Translations under genes and position numbers: made by a program | DNA from: Massilia sp. | Lineage (GTDB): Bacteria > Pseudomonadota > Gammaproteobacteria > Burkholderiales > Burkholderiaceae_D | NCBI GenBank assembly: GCA_028291845.1 | Contig: JAQGNM010000076.1 | Span: forward strand, 1 to 12,555 | Direction: 5' to 3' | Length of the DNA stretch: 12,555 nt | The notes under the pieces: generated by a model | Seen by the model: only the letters and a program-made list of their open reading frames with translations | Told to the model about the DNA's origin: nothing | The model's database searches: none | Shown: positions 1 through 7,736 of the stretch, in pieces | Numbering within the stretch: position 1 is the stretch's first letter | How the letters are laid out: the number at the start of each line of letters is the position of its first letter

Positions 1-324
1 TTGCACAAGCACCTGCTGCCGAAATTAGCACCCGATGCGCTGCTGGTGAGCGACGCCAACGCCGCCTATAAAACGTTTGCGCGCCAGGCCAAGATCGCGC
101 ACCGGGCCGTCAATCTGCGGCGCGGCACGCGCGTCGATGGGTACGCGCACATTCAAAACGTCAACGCCTATCACGGCCGTTTTAAAAACTGGCTACGGCA
201 TTTCAATGGCGTGGCCACGCGCTACCTGGAGAATTATCTGGGTTGGCGCTGGGCAATCGACCTGGGTCGCATTGCGGACGCGGCGCGCTTTCTCAGAGCG
301 GCGCTGGGGAAATTCAATAGTTAA
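1..324 (+). CDS. IS1595-family transposase, C-terminal fragment (5' end outside window)
   Basis: The frame is open from the first base, so the gene runs in from the left; the TTG at position 1 is an internal codon, not a start. By alignment with the second copy it corresponds to residues 221-327 of a 327-residue transposase. The second catalytic Asp lies in the motif LLVSDANAAY (fragment residue 18). The third catalytic position appears in the motif HIQNVNAYHGRFK, with Asn55 where DDE enzymes have Glu, and Lys62 seven residues later. This fits the DDNK signature reported for many IS1595-family groups. The stop codon TAA at 322-324 overlaps the terminal inverted repeat. It differs from the other copy in three codons over the shared stretch (His-Lys versus Gln-Gln near its start, and Thr versus Met). 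Family assignment is firm; the exact subgroup is not determined. Confidence 0.85.
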   Translation: MHKHLLPKLAPDALLVSDANAAYKTFARQAKIAHRAVNLRRGTRVDGYAHIQNVNAYHGRFKNWLRHFNGVATRYLENYLGWRWAIDLGRIADAARFLRAALGKFNS

Positions 325-337
325 CGGTGAAAGCGCC
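322..337 (-). repeat. IS terminal inverted repeat (right end)
   Basis: TAACGGTGAAAGCGCC is the perfect reverse complement of 11648-11663 (GGCGCTTTCACCGTTA). Its outer edge is the IS boundary, and its inner edge overlaps the transposase stop codon. Confidence 0.85.
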
Positions 338-367
338 ATAAAAAAAGCCACCGTCTCCGGTGGCTTT
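338..367 (-). terminator. Intrinsic terminator of the ribBA-ribH-nusB operon
   Basis: A 7-bp perfect stem (347-353 GCCACCG with 358-364 CGGTGGC) and a TCTC/GAGA tetraloop are followed, on the minus strand, by seven T residues (complement of 340-346). It lies 20 bp beyond the nusB stop codon. The IS end begins only two bases past the T-tract, so the terminator is intact and still insulates nusB from the IS. Confidence 0.9.
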
Positions 368-387
368 CGATGCGAAACAAAGAGCAA

Positions 388-858
388 TCAACGGCGCGTA
401 TCGCCCGCCACTTCCTCAGCGCGCAACTTCGGCGCCAATTTATCGAGCACGCCATTGACGTACTTGTGACCGTCGATGCCGCCGAAGGACTTGGTCAGCT
501 CGACCGCTTCGTTGATCACCACGCGGTACGGAATATCGAGGTTGTTCTTCAGCTCGTACGCACCGATCAGCAGGATCGCATGTTCGATCGGCGACAGTTC
601 ATCGACGCGGCGGTCGATGACAGGGGCGATGGTTTCGCGCAGCGACACCGAATCCTTGATGGCGCCGTACAGCAGCGCGGCGAAATGGTCGCCGTCGGCC
701 TTTTCGAAACCGTGGGCGGCGCGGATATTGTTGACGACGGTGGTGGCGTCCTCATTGTTCAGCAGCCACTGATACAGTCCCTGCAAGGCGAACTCACGGG
801 CGCGGTGGCGCGGCGTGCGGTTCTTGCTGGGGTTGGCGTGCAGGATCTTGTCGGTCAT
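388..858 (-). CDS. nusB: Transcription antitermination factor NusB
   Basis: NusB binds the boxA RNA of rRNA leaders together with S10 (NusE) and helps assemble the antitermination complex on RNA polymerase; it is cytoplasmic. The 156-residue product is full length for the family. It shows the N-terminal basic helix with the RxxAREFALQGLYQW motif (about residues 16-31), the central DELSPIEHAILLIGAYEL block (86-103), and the C-terminal IPYRVVINEAVELTKSFGG motif (109-127) followed by HKYVNGVLDKLA. The start ATG at 858 has only a weak purine stretch upstream (AAAGATAG), so translation may depend on operon context. It is the last gene of ribBA-ribH-nusB, 146 bp after ribH, and is followed at once by an intrinsic terminator. 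The ribH-nusB linkage is a long-known bacterial arrangement, which supports the call. Confidence 0.96.
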   Translation of the reverse strand: MTDKILHANPSKNRTPRHRAREFALQGLYQWLLNNEDATTVVNNIRAAHGFEKADGDHFAALLYGAIKDSVSLRETIAPVIDRRVDELSPIEHAILLIGAYELKNNLDIPYRVVINEAVELTKSFGGIDGHKYVNGVLDKLAPKLRAEEVAGDTRR

Positions 859-881
859 GGTGGTCTATCTTTTAGTCGGTT

Positions 882-1001
882 AAACGCCCGACACAACCGT
901 AGCGAGCGGATGCGAGTTGCGGTGGAGGAGCAGCTGTGAGCACGCACAGCGAGCACCGGAAACCGCAACTCGCGCCGCGCAGCAGGTTTGCTTGGGCGTT
1001 T
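882..1001 (-). repeat. Nested inverted-repeat element in the ribH-nusB gap
   Basis: Three concentric inverted repeats fill most of the 146-bp gap. The outer pair is AAACGCCC (882-889) with GGGCGTTT (994-1001). The middle pair is GCGAGTTGCGGT (912-923) with ACCGCAACTCGC (962-973), a perfect 12 bp. The inner pair is GCTGTG (933-938) with CACAGC (945-950). No T-tract follows on the minus strand, so it is not a standard intrinsic terminator. It could be an mRNA processing or stability structure between ribH and nusB, or a REP-like dispersed palindrome. The sequence alone does not decide between these. Confidence 0.6.
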
Positions 1002-1004
1002 TAA

Positions 1005-1484
1005 TTAGTCTTCGTCGGCCTGGAGCTCTTCCAAGGCCAGCAGCAGATTGGCCATCTCGACCGCGCAACGCGCCGCCTCGGTACCCTTCTCCGCCATTCT
1101 AGCTTCGGCCTGCTCGTCGTTTTCCGTGGTCAGCACGGCGTTAGCGATCGGCATGCCGTAGTCGAGCCCAATGCGGGTGATGCCGGCGCCCGATTCGTTC
1201 GACACCAGCTCGAAGTGATAGGTCTCGCCGCGGATGACCGCGCCGAGCGCCACCAGGGCGTCGAATTGCTGGGTTTCGGCCATCTTTTGCAGCGCCAGCG
1301 GGACTTCCAGCGCGCCCGGCACGGTGACGTGCAGCACGTCCTCGTCCTGCACGCCCAGGTGCTTCAGTTCAGCCAGGCAGGACGACAGCAAGCCGTGGCC
1401 GACGTCGGCGTTAAAACGCGCCTGGACGATGCCGATGCGCAGGCCATTGCCGGACAAATTGCTTTCATAGGTTCCTACGGTCAT
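1005..1484 (-). CDS. ribH: 6,7-dimethyl-8-ribityllumazine synthase
   Basis: RibH condenses 5-amino-6-ribitylaminouracil with 3,4-dihydroxy-2-butanone 4-phosphate, the penultimate step of riboflavin synthesis. Family members form cytoplasmic pentamers or icosahedral 60-mers. The 159-residue product is typical in length. Visible motifs are GIVQARFN (18-25), VPGALEVPLAL (55-65), and GAVIRGETYHFELV (81-94), which carries the conserved His90. NAVLTTENDEQAEAR (115-129) ends in the Arg that contacts the substrate phosphate. A C-terminal EKGTEAARCAVEMA helix follows. The start at 1484 is supported by an AGAGG Shine-Dalgarno seven bases upstream. It lies 43 bp downstream of ribBA on the same strand, so co-transcription is expected. 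Nothing is truncated, and the acidic tail (ADED) is ordinary. Confidence 0.97.
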   Translation of the reverse strand: MTVGTYESNLSGNGLRIGIVQARFNADVGHGLLSSCLAELKHLGVQDEDVLHVTVPGALEVPLALQKMAETQQFDALVALGAVIRGETYHFELVSNESGAGITRIGLDYGMPIANAVLTTENDEQAEARMAEKGTEAARCAVEMANLLLALEELQADED

Positions 1485-1527
1485 GACTGGCCTCTTGATT
1501 AAATAGTGAATGATGCAAGTATATGCT

Positions 1528-2640
1528 TCAGGCGTCCGGCGAAGGGCGGTAACCGGTCACTTCCAGATCAAACCCGGTCATCGACGGCATCTTGCGCGGA
1601 TTGGCCAGCAGCTGCATCTTGCCGACATTGAGATCCTTCAAAATCTGCGCGCCGATGCCGTAATCGCGCAAGTCCATGCTGGCGGCGCGGCCGTGCGGTT
1701 TCGAAGCCGGCGCGTCGAGCGCAGCGATCTGGCCGAACAGTTCTTCGGCCGACTCGCCGCAATTGAGCAGCACCAGCACGCCGCTCTCGGCGGCCTGGAT
1801 CGCCTTCATCGACGACGCCACCGTCCACGAGTGCTTGGTGGCGCTGCTCTCGAGCAGGTCGAGAATCGACACCGGCTGATGCACCCGTACCAGCGCTTCG
1901 CGCTCGGGCGAAAGATCGCCGTGCGCCAGCGCCAGGTGGGCCGAACCGCTCGGCTTGTCGCGGAAGGCGACCAGGCGGAATTCGCCGAACACCGTCTGCA
2001 TGGTGCGCTCGGACACGCGCTCGACGAGGCACTCGTTCTGACCACGATAGTGGATCAGGTCGGCAATGGTACCGATCTTCAAATTGTGTTCTTTTGCAAA
2101 CTCGATCAAGTCCGGCAGACGCGCCATGGTGCCGTCCTTGTTGATGATTTCGCAAATTACCGATGCCGGAGTCAGGCCGGCCATTTCGGCCAGGTCGCAA
2201 CCGGCCTCGGTGTGGCCGGCGCGCATCAGCACGCCGCCTTTGACGGCGCGCACGGGGAAGATGTGGCCGGGCTGGACGATGTCGGCCGGCACCGCGTTCT
2301 TCGCCACCGCCGCCTGCACGGTGCGGGCGCGGTCGGCTGCCGAGATGCCGGTGGTGACGCCCTCGGCCGCTTCGATGGACACCGTGAAGTTGGTGCCGAA
2401 GGAGGTGCCGTTGCGGGACGTCATCATGCCGATGTCGAGCTGCTCGCAGCGCTCGGCCGTCAAGGTGAGGCAGACCAGGCCGCGCGCGTGCACGGCCATG
2501 AAATTGATCGCTTCGGCGGTGACGAAATCGGCGGCAAGCACCAGGTCGCCTTCATTCTCGCGGTCTTCTTCATCGACCAGGATGACCATGCGCCCTGCGC
2601 GCAATTCGGCAACGATTTCCTGGGTACTGGCGATAGACAT
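1528..2640 (-). CDS. ribBA: 3,4-dihydroxy-2-butanone 4-phosphate synthase with degenerate GTP cyclohydrolase II-like domain
   Basis: The N-terminal domain (about 1-205) converts ribulose 5-phosphate to dihydroxybutanone phosphate and formate. Its catalytic signatures are intact: DEEDRENEGD (23-32), QPGHIFPVRA (123-132), RAGHTEAGCDLAEMAGL (140-156) and CEIINKDGTMARL (163-175). The C-terminal half (about 206-370) aligns in order with GTP cyclohydrolase II, with VRVH at 251-254, DLRDYGIGAQILKDL at 323-337 and NPRK at 347-350. However, the zinc-binding triple-cysteine block and the RQEGRGIGL loop are absent; the equivalent stretch 255-310 has only one Cys (294). It should therefore be catalytically dead as a cyclohydrolase, as reported for RibBX-type proteins. 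The start at 2640 has AGAGGA seven bases upstream. It is the first gene of the ribBA-ribH-nusB operon. The symbol follows common usage; ribB or ribBX would describe the activity better. Confidence 0.93.
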   Translation of the reverse strand: MSIASTQEIVAELRAGRMVILVDEEDRENEGDLVLAADFVTAEAINFMAVHARGLVCLTLTAERCEQLDIGMMTSRNGTSFGTNFTVSIEAAEGVTTGISAADRARTVQAAVAKNAVPADIVQPGHIFPVRAVKGGVLMRAGHTEAGCDLAEMAGLTPASVICEIINKDGTMARLPDLIEFAKEHNLKIGTIADLIHYRGQNECLVERVSERTMQTVFGEFRLVAFRDKPSGSAHLALAHGDLSPEREALVRVHQPVSILDLLESSATKHSWTVASSMKAIQAAESGVLVLLNCGESAEELFGQIAALDAPASKPHGRAASMDLRDYGIGAQILKDLNVGKMQLLANPRKMPSMTGFDLEVTGYRPSPDA

Positions 2641-2804
2641 GTAAATTTCCTCTGAAACAGGCTGATATTGCGCAATCCGCTATTTTAAAGTATTTGCCGC
2701 CGGCCCACCGGCTTAACCTTTCCTTAAAGCCCGCCGCCGCATCATTGATTCGGAAACATTGCTGCTAGACTGCCCCATCGATTCCACGGCTCAGTCTGCA
2801 CCAC
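2641..2804. promoter_or_regulatory. Divergent promoter region between ribBA and the M16 protease gene
   Basis: This 164-bp gap must hold promoters in both directions. For the plus strand, TTGATT (2745-2750) and TAGACT (2766-2771) are a possible -35/-10 pair, with a short 15-bp spacer. For the minus strand, an AT-rich patch at 2681-2694 includes TAAAAT and TACTTT as -10 candidates without a clear -35. I looked for the conserved segments of an FMN (RFN) riboswitch ahead of ribBA and saw none, so flavin feedback through that element is not supported here. Exact promoter positions are guesses. Confidence 0.4.
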
Positions 2805-5624
2805 ATGCGCAAAACAACCATACAGGCCCTGATTTTTTCCCTGGCGCTGGCCGCCGGCATAGCGCACGGCGCCATCAAATTGGGCGATCCAATCCCGGTC
2901 GGCCCACAAGTCAAAGTGGGCAAGCTGCCCAACGGCCTGACCTACTACATCCAGAAAAACAGCAGGCCCGAAAAGAAGCTGGAACTGCGCCTGGTGGTCA
3001 AAGCCGGCTCGATCCTCGAAGACGACGACCAGCGCGGCCTGGCCCACCTGCTCGAGCACATGGCGTTCAACGGTTCGACCCATTTCAAAAAATGGCAACT
3101 GATCTCCTACCTGCAGTCGATCGGGGTGAAATTCGGCGCCGACCTGAACGCGTACACCAGCTTCGATGAAACCGTCTACATGCTGCCGATCCCCACCGAC
3201 AAGCCGGAAAATGTCGACCAGGGCTTCCTGGTGCTGGAGGACTGGGCGCACGGCCTGACGCTCGACGACGCCGACATCGACAAGGAGCGCGCCATCGTGC
3301 TCGAGGAAGCGCGTTCCGGCAAGGGCGCCGGCGAGCGCATGAACAAGCAGCTGCTGCCGAAAATGTACAACGGCTCGCGCTATGCCAGCCGCCTGCCGAT
3401 CGGCGACGAGACGGTGCTGAAAACCTTCAAGCCGGCCGCCGTGCAGCGCTTTTACCGCGACTGGTACCGCCCCGACCTGATGGCGGTGGTGGTGGTGGGC
3501 GATATCGAACCGGCGCGCGCGGAAAGCCTGATCCGCGCGCACTTCGGCAAGCTGGCCAATCCGGCCACGCCGCGCGCACGCAATTACGCGCCGATTCCCG
3601 CGCGCTCGGCCACCGATGCGCTGGTCATCACCGACAAGGAAGCGTCGAGCAACTCGGTGCTGATCCGCTACCCGGTGCGCCCGGCGCACGATCACTTCAG
3701 TTTTGCCGACTACCGCAACAAGCTGGTCGACTCGCTGTTCGCGGCCATGCTGGCGCAGCGCCTGCAGGATCTGACGCAGCAGGCCGACCCGCCCTTCATC
3801 GGCGCCGGCAGCGCCCTCTCGCGGATGACGCCGCGCTACCAGTCGTACAGCGCCGGCGCCACCGTCGGCAAAGGCGGCGCGGCGCCGGCGATCGCCGCGC
3901 TGGTGCAGGAGAACGAGCGGGCGCGCCAGTTCGGCTTTTCGAACCTCGAGCTGGAACGGGCCAAAAAGGACATGTTGCGTAGCTACGAGCGCATCTACGC
4001 CGAGCGTGACAAGAGCAACTCATCGGCCTTCGTCGCCGAGTACACCCGCAACTTCCTCGAGGGAGAGGAAATCCCCGGCATCGAAAACGAGTACCACTAC
4101 GCGCGCGAACTGGTGCCCGGGATCAGCCTGGCGGAAATCAACCGCTATGCCGGCGTCACCATCCCCTCCGACGCCGCCAAGCTGGTGGTGTACCTCGGTT
4201 CGGACAAGCCGGGCGAAGCGCCGACGCCCAAGCCCGCCGAGCTGCTGGCCTGGGCCGACGCCGCCGCGCGCGTGAAGGTGACGCCGCTGCGCGAGAGCGC
4301 GCTGGCGGCGCGCCTGATGGAGCGGCCGCCGCCAGCGGGCAGCATCATCACGGAAACGGTCGATGCGGCGCTCGGCACCACCACCTTGACCTTGTCGAAC
4401 GGGGTCAAGGTGATCCTCAAACCGACCGACTTCGCCAACGACCAGGTGCTGCTATCGAGTTCGCGCCCGGGCGGATTGACCCAGTTCGGCAAGGACGACG
4501 TGGCGGCGGCGCGCTATGCCAACGCGGTGGTGGCCAGCATGGGGGTGAGCAGTTTTTCGCCGAACGACCTGCAGAAGGTCCTGGCCGGCAAGGCCGCCAG
4601 CGCCTGGGTCGACTTCGGCCAGTACAGCGACAATGTGGGCGGCAACGCCGGCAGCGGCGACATCGAAACCATGCTGCAGATGCTGTACCTGCGTTTCACA
4701 AACGTGCGGCGCGATCCAGCGCTGTACCAGTCCTTCATCGGCAAGGAAGCGGAAGGGGCGCGCAACGTGATGGCGCAACCGGCCGCCGTATTCGGCGACG
4801 CCGTGACCAGCGCCATGTACGGCGACAGCCCGTGGGTGGCGCGCGCGCCGCGCCCCGACGATTTCGGCAAACTCGACCTCGAACGCAGCGTCGCCTTGTA
4901 CCGCCAGCGCTTCGCCAGCGCGCGTGGCATGACCTTCATCATGGTCGGCAGTTTCGATGTCGCCGCCGTCAAGCCGCTGCTGGCGACCTATCTGGCCAGC
5001 CTGCCCGTGCCCGAACTACCGCTGACGGCGAACGACGTCGGCCTGCGTCCGGCCACCGGCGTGGTGAAAAAGGCGGTGTACAGCGGCAGCGAGCCGAAAA
5101 GCCTGGTGGCGCTTAATTTCACCGGGCCGGCCAGCTACAGCAAGGAAGAAAACCTGCGCTTCCAGGCACTGCTGGAAGTGATGAACATCCGTATCACCGA
5201 CGTCCTGCGCGAGCAGCTGGCGCTGATCTACAGCGGCGGCATGAGCGGCAGCATCAGCCGCATCCCCTACGAGCACTACACCATCGGCGCCAGCCTGCCG
5301 ACCGGTCCGGAAAAGGTCGAGCAGGTGCTGGCGGCGACCTTCGCTGAAATCGCCCGCCTGAAGGAAAGCGGCCCGGCGCCGGCCGACCTGGAGAAGGTCA
5401 AGCAGAACTGGGTACAGGTGCAGCGGCGCGCGATGCGTGAAAATGGCTACTGGCTCGGCCAGCTGCAGTCGGCGGTGACCTACAACACCGATCCCGCCGC
5501 CATCCTGACCCTCGAAGAGCGCATCGGCGCCGTCAGCGCGGCCGACATCACGGCGGCCGCGGCGCGCTACTTCAATCTCGACAATTACGTGCAGGTGGTG
5601 CTGTACCCCGAGAAAAAAGGCTGA
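2805..5624 (+). CDS. Exported M16 family zinc metallopeptidase (pitrilysin/PqqL-like)
   Basis: This is a 939-residue, two-half insulinase-type protease, close in size to E. coli PqqL. An N-terminal signal peptide (1-22, basic start, Leu/Ala-rich core, AHG at the probable cleavage site) places it in the periplasm or envelope. The catalytic inverted zinc motif HLLEH is at 81-85 (ligands His81 and His85, base Glu84). The third ligand is a Glu in IVLEEARSG (167 or 168). M16 inactive-domain segments follow: the DWYRPDLMAVVVVGDI block near 220-240, then a second peptidase-like half from about 510 that lacks HxxEH, as usual. The family degrades peptides inside a closed chamber; the substrate here is unknown. 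No Shine-Dalgarno is visible before ATG 2805, but the signal peptide supports this start. It is monocistronic and shares a terminator with the convergent S9 gene. Confidence 0.92.
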   Translation: MRKTTIQALIFSLALAAGIAHGAIKLGDPIPVGPQVKVGKLPNGLTYYIQKNSRPEKKLELRLVVKAGSILEDDDQRGLAHLLEHMAFNGSTHFKKWQLISYLQSIGVKFGADLNAYTSFDETVYMLPIPTDKPENVDQGFLVLEDWAHGLTLDDADIDKERAIVLEEARSGKGAGERMNKQLLPKMYNGSRYASRLPIGDETVLKTFKPAAVQRFYRDWYRPDLMAVVVVGDIEPARAESLIRAHFGKLANPATPRARNYAPIPARSATDALVITDKEASSNSVLIRYPVRPAHDHFSFADYRNKLVDSLFAAMLAQRLQDLTQQADPPFIGAGSALSRMTPRYQSYSAGATVGKGGAAPAIAALVQENERARQFGFSNLELERAKKDMLRSYERIYAERDKSNSSAFVAEYTRNFLEGEEIPGIENEYHYARELVPGISLAEINRYAGVTIPSDAAKLVVYLGSDKPGEAPTPKPAELLAWADAAARVKVTPLRESALAARLMERPPPAGSIITETVDAALGTTTLTLSNGVKVILKPTDFANDQVLLSSSRPGGLTQFGKDDVAAARYANAVVASMGVSSFSPNDLQKVLAGKAASAWVDFGQYSDNVGGNAGSGDIETMLQMLYLRFTNVRRDPALYQSFIGKEAEGARNVMAQPAAVFGDAVTSAMYGDSPWVARAPRPDDFGKLDLERSVALYRQRFASARGMTFIMVGSFDVAAVKPLLATYLASLPVPELPLTANDVGLRPATGVVKKAVYSGSEPKSLVALNFTGPASYSKEENLRFQALLEVMNIRITDVLREQLALIYSGGMSGSISRIPYEHYTIGASLPTGPEKVEQVLAATFAEIARLKESGPAPADLEKVKQNWVQVQRRAMRENGYWLGQLQSAVTYNTDPAAILTLEERIGAVSAADITAAAARYFNLDNYVQVVLYPEKKG

Positions 5625-5637
5625 CGGCGCAGGGATG

Positions 5638-5668
5638 AAAAAAGCCGGCATCGCACGCCGGCTTTTTT
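5638..5668. terminator. Bidirectional intrinsic terminator between convergent protease genes
   Basis: A six-base perfect stem (5644-5649 GCCGGC with 5657-5662 GCCGGC) encloses a 7-nt loop. It is flanked by six A residues on the left and six T residues on the right, so it reads as stem plus T-tract on both strands. It sits 13 bp after the M16 stop codon and 14 bp after the S9 peptidase stop codon, and serves both. Confidence 0.92.
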
Positions 5669-5682
5669 GTCTTTCATCACGT

Positions 5683-7638
5683 TCAGCGAAGGTACTTGTC
5701 GAACCAGGCAATGGTCCGCTGGCGCTGGTCTTTCTGGTGTTCGGGCTTCCTGATCGAGTGGCCTTCGCCGTCGTAGATCACCAGCGAAGTGGGCACGCCC
5801 ATCGCCTTCAGGCCGTGCCAGAATTCGGTCGACTGCGCCGGCGGGCATTCGACGTCGCGTTCGCCGACGTAGATCAGGGTCGGTGTTTTGGCCTGCTTGA
5901 TCGACTCGATCGGCGAGGCCGCCCGGTAGATGGCCGGATCGTCGTAGGCCGAGGCGCCGAAAAACGGGATCATCCACTGGTCGATGCCGTTCTGGCCGTA
6001 GTAGCTGATCCAGTTGGCGATGCCGGCGCCGGCGACGGCAGCTTTAAAACGGTTGCTGTGGGTGACGCCCCACATGGTCATGAAGCCGCCGTAGGAGTGG
6101 CCGGTCAATCCCAGCCGCTCGCCGTCGACGGGGGCCTGCTTGATGACGGCGTCGACGCCGGCCAGGATGTCGCGCCAGTCGCCGCCGCCGAAGTCGCGCT
6201 TGTTGGCGCCGCTGAAGGCGGTGCCCTGGCCGAAGCTGCCGCGCGGGTTCGGCATGAAAATGAAATAGCCCTTGTTGGTCAGCTCGCGGATCAGGGCGCT
6301 GCCGCCCTCGCCTTCGGCGACGAAGCGGGGCGTGGCCGCCGCCGCCGGGCCGCCGTGGACGACCACGATCATCGGATACTTCTTGCCCGGCTCGATATTC
6401 TTGGGCGACAGCAGCCAGCCCTGGACATTGAAATTGTCGTTGGTCCAGCTGATCGACTTGGCCGACACCTGCGGCTTGTGGCCGTCGTTGTCGCGGGTGA
6501 TGGGCGCCAGCGTCGGCAGCTTGCCGGCGATGATGCGCGAAGCCGAGCCGAAGTCCTCGACCACGGCGGCGGCCATCGCGCCGTTTTCGCTGAATACGAA
6601 GCGGCCGTCGCGCGAGCCGGCTGCAGACACCGGCGCCGACCACAGCGTGCGCTGGGTTTTCGCGTGCGGATCGATGGAAACGATGGCCTGCTCGCTGCCC
6701 GCCAGCGCCGAGGCGACGATCTGCCTGCCCTGCCAGGTCACGCCGTTGAACGAGCCGCGGTAGCCGGGCGTGACGTTGACCGGCGTGCCGCCGGACGCCG
6801 GCACGGTGTAGACGTCGCCGCCAACCGAACCGAAGTCGCTCATCAAGCCGCCGATAAATGCAACCGTGCTGCCGTCCTTCGACATGCGCGGCATGTTCAT
6901 CTGCATGGCGGGGGAAGCCAGGATGCGCAGCGCGCCGCTGGCGGCGTCGACGTGGCCTAGCGTCGCCACCCACCAGTTGTTGTCGCCGTTGCCCTTGGCG
7001 CTGGTGACCACAAAACCCTTGCCGTCCGGGGTCCAGTCGTATTCGTACACGAAGGTGTCGGCGGGCGACACCAGCCGTGGGTCACCGCCGCTGCGGGCAA
7101 CGACGGCGATGCGCTGCTCGTCTTCCTCGGCGCCGATCTCACCCACCTGCGCGGCGCCCGCTTCGGTGGCGCCGGTCATTTTCCTGGCGCCGACCGTGGC
7201 CAGCAACGCCAGCTGGCGGCTGTCGGGCGACCAGCGCGCCGTGTTGGCCACGCCCTTGATGGTGGTCAGCGCGGCGACCTTGCCGTCGGCGCCGGCGACG
7301 TACAGCGTCGCGGTGCCCGCCTTGCGGTCCGAGCCGATGAAGGACAAGGCGCTGCGATCCGGCGACCAGGAGGGGAAATCGTAGCTGCAAGCGGCGCACG
7401 GATCGTGCGAGGCCAGCACCTTGCCGGAGGCGCTGTCGCGCACCTTGATGACGGCATGGGCAGGGGTGCTGGCCTGTCCGCCGGACTGTCCGCTGACCGA
7501 CTCGATGGCGGCGATGCGGTCGCCGGCGCCCGACATGGCCAGTGCGCGGTAGCCATGCATGGCGTCGGCCGCTGGCGATTGTGCAGCGGCGGCCAGCAAG
7601 GCCGCCGCCAGGATTGTATGTACAGCTGGTTTGATCAT
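5683..7638 (-). CDS. Exported S9 family peptidase (prolyl oligopeptidase / acylaminoacyl-peptidase type)
   Basis: This is a serine peptidase with an N-terminal beta-propeller and a C-terminal alpha/beta-hydrolase domain, 651 residues from the chosen start. I place the start at 7638 because AGGA lies six bases upstream and a signal peptide follows immediately (MIKPAVHTILAAALLAAAAQ, then SPAADA). An in-frame ATG 14 codons earlier would bury that signal. The propeller half (about 40-360) contains repeated WSPD/TPDG-like blades. The hydrolase half has VVHGGPAAAATPR (oxyanion region), the nucleophile elbow GHSYGGF (Ser515), Asp595 in YVGERDVECPP and His627 in DGEGHSIRKPEHQ, so a full catalytic triad is present. 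The family removes dipeptides or acyl-amino acids from short peptides; periplasmic peptide turnover is inferred. It is transcribed separately, downstream of the ompA terminator. Confidence 0.92.
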   Translation of the reverse strand: MIKPAVHTILAAALLAAAAQSPAADAMHGYRALAMSGAGDRIAAIESVSGQSGGQASTPAHAVIKVRDSASGKVLASHDPCAACSYDFPSWSPDRSALSFIGSDRKAGTATLYVAGADGKVAALTTIKGVANTARWSPDSRQLALLATVGARKMTGATEAGAAQVGEIGAEEDEQRIAVVARSGGDPRLVSPADTFVYEYDWTPDGKGFVVTSAKGNGDNNWWVATLGHVDAASGALRILASPAMQMNMPRMSKDGSTVAFIGGLMSDFGSVGGDVYTVPASGGTPVNVTPGYRGSFNGVTWQGRQIVASALAGSEQAIVSIDPHAKTQRTLWSAPVSAAGSRDGRFVFSENGAMAAAVVEDFGSASRIIAGKLPTLAPITRDNDGHKPQVSAKSISWTNDNFNVQGWLLSPKNIEPGKKYPMIVVVHGGPAAAATPRFVAEGEGGSALIRELTNKGYFIFMPNPRGSFGQGTAFSGANKRDFGGGDWRDILAGVDAVIKQAPVDGERLGLTGHSYGGFMTMWGVTHSNRFKAAVAGAGIANWISYYGQNGIDQWMIPFFGASAYDDPAIYRAASPIESIKQAKTPTLIYVGERDVECPPAQSTEFWHGLKAMGVPTSLVIYDGEGHSIRKPEHQKDQRQRTIAWFDKYLR

Positions 7639-7736
7639 GACGCTTCCTGTGTTCGGATGGACGCTGGGCAATTTTGCCACCGAGAGTCTACGCCAAATCC
7701 GGCGTGCGATGGCAGGCGTGGCGGGCCCGCGTAAAC

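Larger units (their letters stand above)
1..337 (+). mobile_element. IS1595-family insertion sequence, right end (partial)
   Basis: This is the distal part of an IS: the last third of the transposase gene followed by a 16-bp terminal inverted repeat ending at 337. The repeat is the exact reverse complement of the one that starts the second copy at 11648, which fixes both outer boundaries. Splicing the two partial copies at their shared stretch predicts a complete element of about 1108 bp with one transposase gene. Bases next to the end (338-345, ATAAAAAA) would be one arm of the 8-bp target duplication typical of the family, but the other arm lies outside the window. The element has inserted directly against the T-tract of the nusB terminator. 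Confidence 0.85.

Noticed and set aside
1510..2655. Long plus-strand open frame covering all of ribBA (381 codons)
   Set aside because: It is antisense to a clearly recognised gene, its product is rich in Arg/His/Gly/Ala with no family resemblance, and such shadows are common in high-GC DNA.
2742..3695. 317-codon minus-strand frame inside the M16 protease gene
   Set aside because: The opposite strand carries the signal peptide and zinc motif; this frame has no recognisable domain or ribosome site.
5635..6960. 441-codon plus-strand frame opposite the S9 peptidase gene
   Set aside because: It is antisense to a peptidase with an intact catalytic triad and begins inside the bidirectional terminator hairpin; composition is that of a high-GC shadow.
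5683..7680. Longer S9 peptidase start at 7680
   Set aside because: It would put 14 residues ahead of an evident signal peptide, and the good ribosome site is before 7638.
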